Shown here piece by piece: positions 13,501 through 22,500 of a stretch of DNA of 64,000 bases. Made by a program: the position numbers and the translations under genes. The DNA comes from Branchiostoma belcheri (taxonomy: Eukaryota > Chordata > Leptocardii > Amphioxiformes > Branchiostomatidae), in assembly GCF_001625305.1 (NCBI RefSeq), contig NW_017803824.1:1708586-1772585 (forward strand). Direction: 5' to 3'. Below the pieces are notes generated by a model that saw only the letters and a program-made list of their open reading frames with translations, was not told where the DNA came from and did no database searches. How positions within the stretch are numbered: position 1 is the stretch's first letter; the number at the start of each line of letters is the position of its first letter.

Positions 13501-16500
13501 CAAAGTGAACAAGACTAAACCACAGTTAGACTTCACTCAAAAAACTGTCAAAAGACTGAAAACAGTGTTGTTGAATTTGAGAAAATTAAATGTTTCAAAA
13601 GTGGACCAAATTAGAAAGAGGCTCTAAAAATATTTGTCCCATAGACCTTTTGAAATAGCCTTTGATCAAAACTGTACAAAATGATACTATTTTCATCTTA
13701 TATCTATTTAGCTTTTTTTAAATCTATTGTCACAATGCGTGTGACACATTCCATGTCATCCAACATTACGAAAAGTCACCCTTGTAATGTACATCATTGT
13801 TACCTGAAGACCAGTTCCACTTTGATCTCAGACAGGTTCTCACTGAGTGCCTCCAGCCCCATCTGGTACTGGTGCTCCAGAGCCTTGTACAGCTGACGGT
13901 CCCAGTGCATCTTCCAACTCTTCATGTTAGCAGCACTGAAACCCTGGATAACCATAGAACATGTAACATGTTACCAGCACTGAAACCCTGGACAACCACA
14001 AAACATGTGACATATTAGCAGCACTGATGTCTTACAGGCTCTTGTTCTTCCCTAGCTTTGCACCATTTAAGAGTGAATGAACTTGAGCCTAGTGTGGCGT
14101 ATGTGAAGGACCTCTCCCAGTTCAAAACTGAGCTGGGATGGGCTTCTGTATGACTTGTGTATCTGTATCTGTATAGCCAGTATAACCGCCTTTCGGCATA
14201 ACAACACACAGGCTTCGCTGCATTGAGCTGCCCACTGTCCTTGTATATATGTAAATACTAACAGTACTAATGCACTGATTCTCACCTGCTGGACCAGTCC
14301 TGCCATGATGTGTCTGATTTCCATCAAACCTTCCTTCCACTTGGGCTGCTGCCGTAGGAGGTCTGTGTTCATCAACTCTACAACCTAAACAGGAAAATAC
14401 ACACAAAAATTCATCACACAAATCAGAAAATGTAAGCATAGCACTTACAAAATTCATTTAGAAGATTTTTTTACGGCTCTCGGTGGCAAATGTGCAGATG
14501 TTGTTGGTACATTGGCACACCAAATCCATAGTGTGTTTTTGGCACACAATTTGACAGATTACCCAAAGAGGCTCGATGGGCATCACTCCACCGTACAGGG
14601 AGGGAAGTCGTGTTAAGTGCCTTTCCCAAGGGCATAAGGCCATGGTGAGTATCGATCCTGGGACCTATTGGTTCCAAATCCTACGCTCTAACTGCTGCAC
14701 CACCGATGCTACAAAATTCATCACTGCTGTAAATGTTTAGCTGATGCTTTTACCTTTCATAATTATTTTGACCACTGTTATGATTGACTTGCCATAGATA
14801 ATGCGAGAAAGAAAGGTAAAGCTAAGTAAGTGGTTGAACATTGTATTCCCACCTTATCAGTGATGTTGGTGTGGTGTTTCCTCAGCTGGCGGTTCAGAGT
14901 CATGATTCTCTCTGCTGCTGCCTGTAGCTTCTGGACGTAGGCTTCCAGTTCCTCAGGGTTATCCCAGGTCACCTGCACCTGTAATCATAAATATTATAAA
15001 AATAAGAAGAAATGATACAGAAGTCCAGTGGTGTACTTAATTTATTGTCTTTTAAGAATTGATGATTTAGAAACATTCCTTTCACTAGGAAAATTGTAGA
15101 TAAAGGGGCTTTAGCAATTTATGTTTATTTGTTGGACATATGTGCCATGAAAAAGCAGCAGATACTTTATGACTGGGTGCTATTGGGCAATCCTATTGTA
15201 TTAAGAGGTCACTTAGACACAAAAACTTTATGACCATCCATGCCAATATATACTCACTCACTCACTCACTCATTAACTCACTCACTATCTGGTTTAGTGT
15301 CTGTTGTTCCCCGACTTCTGAGAGTTAGACATGCTTGCACAGCAATACAGCTGATTGAATACACAGCATATACCACAAAATATATGACTGGTATAACCAT
15401 TCTTTTGCTGCCTACTTTTCCATTGCCCCCATCCCGGGCTCCACTCTTTGGGTTCTTGATGATTCGCTCGAAGTTGAGGGCAGCGTCCAGCAGCATGGCC
15501 TGCTGGCTGGGGATCATCTGCTGGTCAATGGTGTTGTAGAAGTGCGCCACCTAGTGGAGAAGGGGAGAAATGCACTGTGAGTACTGTGTACCTGACATCA
15601 CTGATTTTAAGACTCTTCAAATGGTACTACAAAGTTTCTTCATGTCTCCTCTGATAAGAATATACATGTACAGTATACAGGCATTCTCATTCCCAGGCTC
15701 CAGCAAATACAAGGCTCGCAAAGGGAGACACTGCATCAATCTGCTCAGCATGCTGAAGGGAGACATGAAGAACAGAGGACTATGCTCACAACAGAGAAGA
15801 AACTCAAAGAGCTAAGAGAGCTCACAAGAGAGAAGACACAGTGGAAGGAAATGAAGAAAGACTGAACACAACTGAAGAATGTTTAAAATTTCTTACGACT
15901 ACAGATGCAGAATACAGTGGATGATAATGATGTCCCAGGAAAAAAGAAATTCAACTTGAAGGCATGCCTTAAAGTAGAACTGATACCACAGAGCACAGTC
16001 ACTTGGTTTAAACAATAGTACTTCCAAACCCATTTTTTTAACCAAGTTAACTGACCTGTTTAAGTATGACCCCATACTTGTAGAACTTCTGTGCGGTGGC
16101 GGCGGCGTGTTGGATCTTTGCGGGGACAGCAAACCCAAGCACGGACAGCTGGCGTACCTCGCGCAGCAGCGTGACCAGCTTCTCGCTGTACATCACGTGA
16201 AGTTTCCCGTCCTGGTGGTCCAGCTCCATCAGACGGCCACTGATCTGTAGGCTGTACAAAACAGTAAGGTGGAAATATAGAATACAACACAGGGTATTCC
16301 GTATCATCCGAGGTACCAGCCTGCCCATATGGCTGAAGGCCAGAGGGAGATCCCACCGATGTTGTATTTTATTCGTGTCATACCCACCCAAGATAACACA
16401 TGAAAAATGCAAAATGAGGCAAAATTTGGTGTCCCTAAACCAAAAAATGCAACACCAATTCCACATCCGAATCCTGTATGTTGGGGCCAAGATATGAGCA

Positions 16501-19500
16501 TTTTGGAGTTGATTAAAAGCCTGAAAATTTTGCTAAACAGAAAACAAAGCAGGCGAATCCATGAACCAACAAATTAAATTGGTGTGGCCTAAACCAAAAA
16601 AGAGAAAATATGTAAACTCTGTATCTTCAGAAAGCCAAGATACTGAGTCATACCTGAGAGGTTGGTGAGGGTCCTCCAGTGCACTCTGTGTGTCCTGCGC
16701 CCAGCCGTCAAACTGTTCCCTACAGTACGTCTGCATCTCCTCCTGAACCTCCGCAGCCTGTCGCTGGTACGGGCGGAAACCAGACAGGTCTCCTAGCAAC
16801 GCCTCCGCTACACTCAACGTTTCAGCAACCTATGTGTATACATGTAGGATTCATCAGTGAAGGTTAGACATGCCTCTGTTACGCTCAACGTTTCAGCAAC
16901 CTGGGATTGTCATTAAAAAAATTGTGAGTCATGGTTTTGCAACATTCAAACGCTTTCAAAATTTCATAGTTACAGGTCTTCTAGCAATGCCTCCACTATG
17001 CTCAATGTTTCAGCAACCTACATGTAGGAGTTGCTGGTGAAGGTTAGACGTCCGGGTAATAAGGTGCACTAAAAAACAGTTAATCAAGCAACTGGATATG
17101 ATTTTGGATACAGTCAGACGTTTCAGGTAGCATCCATCTGTGCTGTGGCAGCAGTGTGTTGGGTTAGGGTTAAGGCATTCGGCTCGGAACCAAGAGGACC
17201 TGAGTTCAAATCCTGCCGTGCTACTGATCTTGTGCCCTTGGAAAAGGCACTTTATACCTATTTCCTAACTTTAATCAGGTGAAAATGTCTGTTGTCCACT
17301 CATGCATTTATCTGCGTTGGCGTTGAAAAAAATTGAGTGTGCCATCCTCATGTCCTGTAATAAATGTTCAAATAGAAAAAAAAAGACAACTGCTGACCTT
17401 GGCCTCTAACTGCCTGACCCACACGATGTTGTTGACCAGTTCGGGGTGGTTCTTGCCCTTAAGCGGTGCCCGTTTGCCGCCGCCTGATGACCGGTCCCTG
17501 AAGTCATCCCGCAGGCCCTTCACATACACCTGCAGCTGGCTCAACAGCATCTCTCTGCAAGTAACAAAGAACGTTGAAACATTCAACCAGTCATGGACTG
17601 ATACCTAAATAGCCTCACAATTCAGCCCTCCAAGGCTGCCAGGAGGCATGTATATCTTTTTGCTGATAAGAACTATTAAACCAGTCTATTACTACTAACT
17701 ATTTCTATCAATGGATCATCCCCCAGTCTTTTCCATGTACAGTACAGTTCCATATCATATCATACAAACAAAAGTTACATGTCAAACATCATACAGTGCT
17801 CACAACCAATAACATTTTTATTATCAAATAATTGGAATATGAATAATTGAAAATGACTTCTATCATACTGATTCTTTCATACATTTTATTATCAGCAATA
17901 CCTTCTTATCCTTTTCCTTGTGAAGTGCTAAGACTGACTTGAATATGATTTTTATACCTTTCAGCGACTAACTCCTGGCTGATGCTTGGTCTCTTCACCA
18001 GCTCACGATAGCGCTGGAACTCTCGTAACAGCTAAAACAGACAGCATGGCAAAATAAGAAATCATGAAGTTGAACACAAAACCTAACAGTATCACATGTT
18101 TACAGTATCTGAATTACTTTGTACAAAATGCACTGCAGGAATACACTGAATTATAGATTCCTCTGACTATGCAATTTCATCAGTGAAGGTTAGATATCCA
18201 GGTAATAAGCCAAAAAAAACAGTTACTCAGGCAACTGGATATGATTTTGGAAATGGTCAGACGTTTCAGATAGCATCCATAAACCTGCTTTTCTGACAAC
18301 TCTCCAATGACACTGACGAAAGGTAGTGGATTATACTAGTACCTGAAATGTCTGACTGTTTCCAAAATCATATCCAGTTGCTTGAGTAACTGTTTTTTGG
18401 TGTATTCAATTTAACCTTTTAACCAAGTATGAGAAGTACACCCCTAGCCCCTCACCTGATGAGGTTTAGCCTGTAGTTCCAGTAGCCTTGACCTGAGCTT
18501 GGAGGCGACCCTCTGTTCCACAGGTAAGATGGCATGCTCGTACTGTCCCACCGCGGCCTTCCACTGAGGCTGTGTGTAGGGGTTGTACTGCAGCGGGTTG
18601 AGGCTACTGAAGGGGCTGAAGGCGTCCTGAGCCTTCAGCTGCTGCTGTTCGTCAGTCGTCAGCAGCTGTAGTAGCTGTGCATTCACTGTCCGTAGGGTCT
18701 GGATCTGTCAATGAAACATGCAAGACCAGGTTCTTAGGTGATGCATAAGCTTAAAAACAAAGCTGAGGATCTCAGATGATTTGTTACAATACATACAATT
18801 ATATACACTCATTTGTCAATTCATTCTTCTATCTATTCCTCCATCCATTCCTTCATAAACCTCAAGCCTACTTTGGAGAGAACAACTCATAGTCATAAGT
18901 TAAAGCTGCAGCTGAATGGTTAGATGATAATTGCACTTCAAAGAACCCACTGCACTTATCAAAAAGAGAAGGGGACCTTCCCGGTGTGAATGGTTCCAAC
19001 CATACAGTCCAGTCTTACACAGCTTGTACTTGTACAAAACTGGTATGTTATGCCTAAATTTTAGTAAAAGGCGGTTTACTGCTTATACAAAACAAACAAA
19101 CAAGACAGCTAAATCTCATTACCTCCTCCAGTCTAGCTTTGAACTGTTCCAGTGCTTCAGGAACACACTTGTCACCCTGCCATGGATGGAGCGGGGAGTG
19201 TTGTTTCCACGTGCTGGTCAGCGAATCACAGGCTGATATCCAGCGCTCGCAGATGGACAGGGACAAGCGTAAGGACTCTCTCACGCTGGCGTACGGGCCG
19301 TGCCAGAGGTCCACACCGGACAACTTCAGCTGGATGTGCCGCGCAAGAGCGCCACCTGGTAAAGAGGAATGGAATGTAAGTTATCATACCGGTAATAGTA
19401 ATGAACATAGACATAGCAGAGTGAAAGATACACTACATTATAAATTATGATTAAGATAAAAACTGTTGTAGCAAGTTAGAGCATTACCCAGTACAGGTAT

Positions 19501-22500
19501 GATGTTACATAAACATGCACATTGATCACACATTTAGAAAGAAACCGAATATATGTATTGTACAGTACATTTTATCATGTATTGTCTACATATAGCATTA
19601 CCTAGTACAGGTACGATGTTACATATATATGCACATTGATCACACATTTAGAAATAGCATATTGTATTATGTACTGCATACATGGACATTGAACTTTGGT
19701 CACACATTTAGAAACAGGATATAGTACAGTATATTGTACAATATAAAACATTTAAAGAGAATATAATAGAGTATATTGTATTATGTACTGCCTGCGTACT
19801 TACCAATGATGCCCATGAGGTGAGCCATGCGAGGTTCTGGGTATGGTGGGAATTCTGTCTGTCCCCATACATCATCAAGGACTTCCTAAACAACAAACAA
19901 ACAATAAACATGTTATCAGTATCACATCACTCCCTTTGAGGTAGAATGCTGCAGATGTTTTTGTCCAGAAATTGATTTACTATGAATTCATTTATATTTC
20001 CGGGTGGAATTTTGCATAAGTGGAAAGAAGGTCTTTGCAATATTTCAATTTCTCGGTCAAAACAAGCCTGTAGCACAAAAACACATTCAATCGTGTCATA
20101 ATTTCAAGGTGGAAAACTGCAAAAATGAAACTGTTGGGCATAGGAAAAAAAAAGTTGTTTCCTGTTTCGGTCCCGAAAAAAATTAGGGTCGGTAGGTTGA
20201 TCAGCTTGAAAAATGAATGTTCCTTGTGGGATCAACAAAAAAAAGGCTAGGGTAGGCAGAGTTAGTCGGGAAAAAGAGGAAACACAACATTTTTTTCCTA
20301 GGCCTAGTGAATATTCGAAGATTAACAATACCTCAGTTTGCTCCACGAGTTCAGCAGCCTCCAGCAGTGAGAGGGACTCCAGGTTGCCGTAGTTTGCGCT
20401 GACGGGTTGGAACAGCGACTGGAAGTGCTCCGCCCGCTCCTTTACCTCCAGCTTACGGCCCGTCACGGCGGCGTCTGCCCAGTAACGGAACTCGTCTGAT
20501 GGAGTCAGGATTCCTATGGGAAACATGATAGTTAGTTAAAGTCCTCCCCACAACCATTGGCATGGTCAGTTATGGCACAGCACCCATCTCCATTCCTGTA
20601 GCCCTAGAGCCACACAGTTATGCAATCACTACAGCAGGGAGCTAGTCCACTGGTAGTGGTGTGTGTTTAACTCCCACATTCTTCTCAAATGCTGAGTGCT
20701 GAGCAGAGAAAGCAGTATGTAAGTCTTTTGGTATGACTTGGACGGGATTGAACTCATGAACTACAGAATACAAGGCGAAAACTCTAGGAAACGTGATAAA
20801 TACTGTACATTGAACATATATTTTCACTGGTACTTCTTTTTGTAATTATGCTACAAATTTGCAGTTGCAAACAATTCTGCAATACAGTTATTGCGGGATC
20901 TGTATGGATCCCTCCAGACCAGACTTGCCAGGCGTACTCTAAAAGCCTATGTGTGCGGAGGAGACAACCTGCCTGATGGATCCCTGCTGATGGACTGTGA
21001 ACACTTACTAGTACTTTTGAACAGTTAGCCAGACTAGCTAGAAATAGGAGACTGTGGAATGCAAGACTGAATAGGATCTGAATAGGATAAAGTTATTACA
21101 TATTTCAAGGCATGTAGCATAAGACTTTGTAGGTCTGCTGATGTAAAACATACATACATAGTAATACATGGGAAACTCCCACAGTGCTGTTCCTACCTGT
21201 CATGTTGCTGTCGTCCCCCTTGCTGCCCCCTGAGCTGTCCTGTGCCCGTACAACGCTCCCCAGGCTGCTGTCCAGCTCGCTCAGCAGCTTCTGCAGCTTC
21301 GGGTCAAACATCCGGCTCCACTTCTCATCCTTCAGCAGCATCGGTGCATAAACCTGGCAAAAAAGCAGAGGTCTCATCATAAACTACAGTTATTAGGATA
21401 CTTACTCTTTTTAAACTTTGTTTTCTGTTCAGTCAGTAGGCAGAGGTACTCCACATTGAGATCTACAAAATCTTGTATCTTTAACCTGGAGTGATTGAGG
21501 AGTGAAATACAAGGTGTAATAAACTGTTTACTTCCATAGCTATGGTATCATAGAAGTCGACTATAAGATTACAGGAAAAAAAATATAGAAAAGTTTATTA
21601 CAAATTCATGCCCAAGGGCTAATTGCATGAACATGATAACAAAATAAACAGTAAAAATGATAATACCGGTACGTAATGCTAATGCTACTTTAGATATACA
21701 CTGTAGTTATTGTAAGATTACATGTACTAGAATAGTGGTCTACTACTTAAACCTTCCACAATAAGAATCATTATGACAGTAAATGACATCTAGTGCTTAC
21801 CTTGTGTAGTGAGTGGTACAGGGCCATGACGGGTGAGTCCAACATGGAGGACACAAACACGTTGGAGTGCAGGTTGTCAGGTGTGATGGGGTCAGGCTTC
21901 AGTTTCACAAACACCAGGGTCTTCTGACTCTTCTCTCCTGACTGTTCCACCTGCACAGCCAAGTAATATCAGCATGAAAGTTCATCTGAGTTGGTAAATT
22001 ACATTATGAAAAACTTAAACTTTTCTCCAACTCAAAATTTGGGTCAGATAGATTTCTCCAACTCAAAATTTGGGTCAGATAGCTGAGGAAGACTGAGTGA
22101 TTCAGTCGAAAATTTCTGGTGAGTCAAATTTTGAGTTGGAGAAAAGTTTAAGTTTTTCATGATAGCCAAGTAATATGTTAGTCTTTTTTTTCTAATGATC
22201 CCACTCACTTCTCAATCCTCATAATAATAATTAATATCATCATCATCATCAATATAATAATAAATAGAATTGAAAGCAGACACCAGTTACTGTAGTGCAA
22301 TTCCCAACTTCTTTCTTTTAACCTGTTTGTGTCTGTTACATTTTCTTTATTTTGGGGCTAGGGAAGTTGAAATACAAGTGTAGTTTGCCCATCTCTGACA
22401 GAAAAGGGTATGCAGATCTGCAGACCTTGGTTTGGCAGTCTAGCATATTAACATTATACTAGTATTATCATGTAATAGAAGAATGGTTGACTCAAGTCCT

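Noticed and set aside
20630..20790. tRNA-like SINE head (GGGAGCTAGTCCACTGGTAGTG)
   Set aside because: A-box-like sequence only; no shared tail with the SINE copies in this window and no clear cloverleaf.
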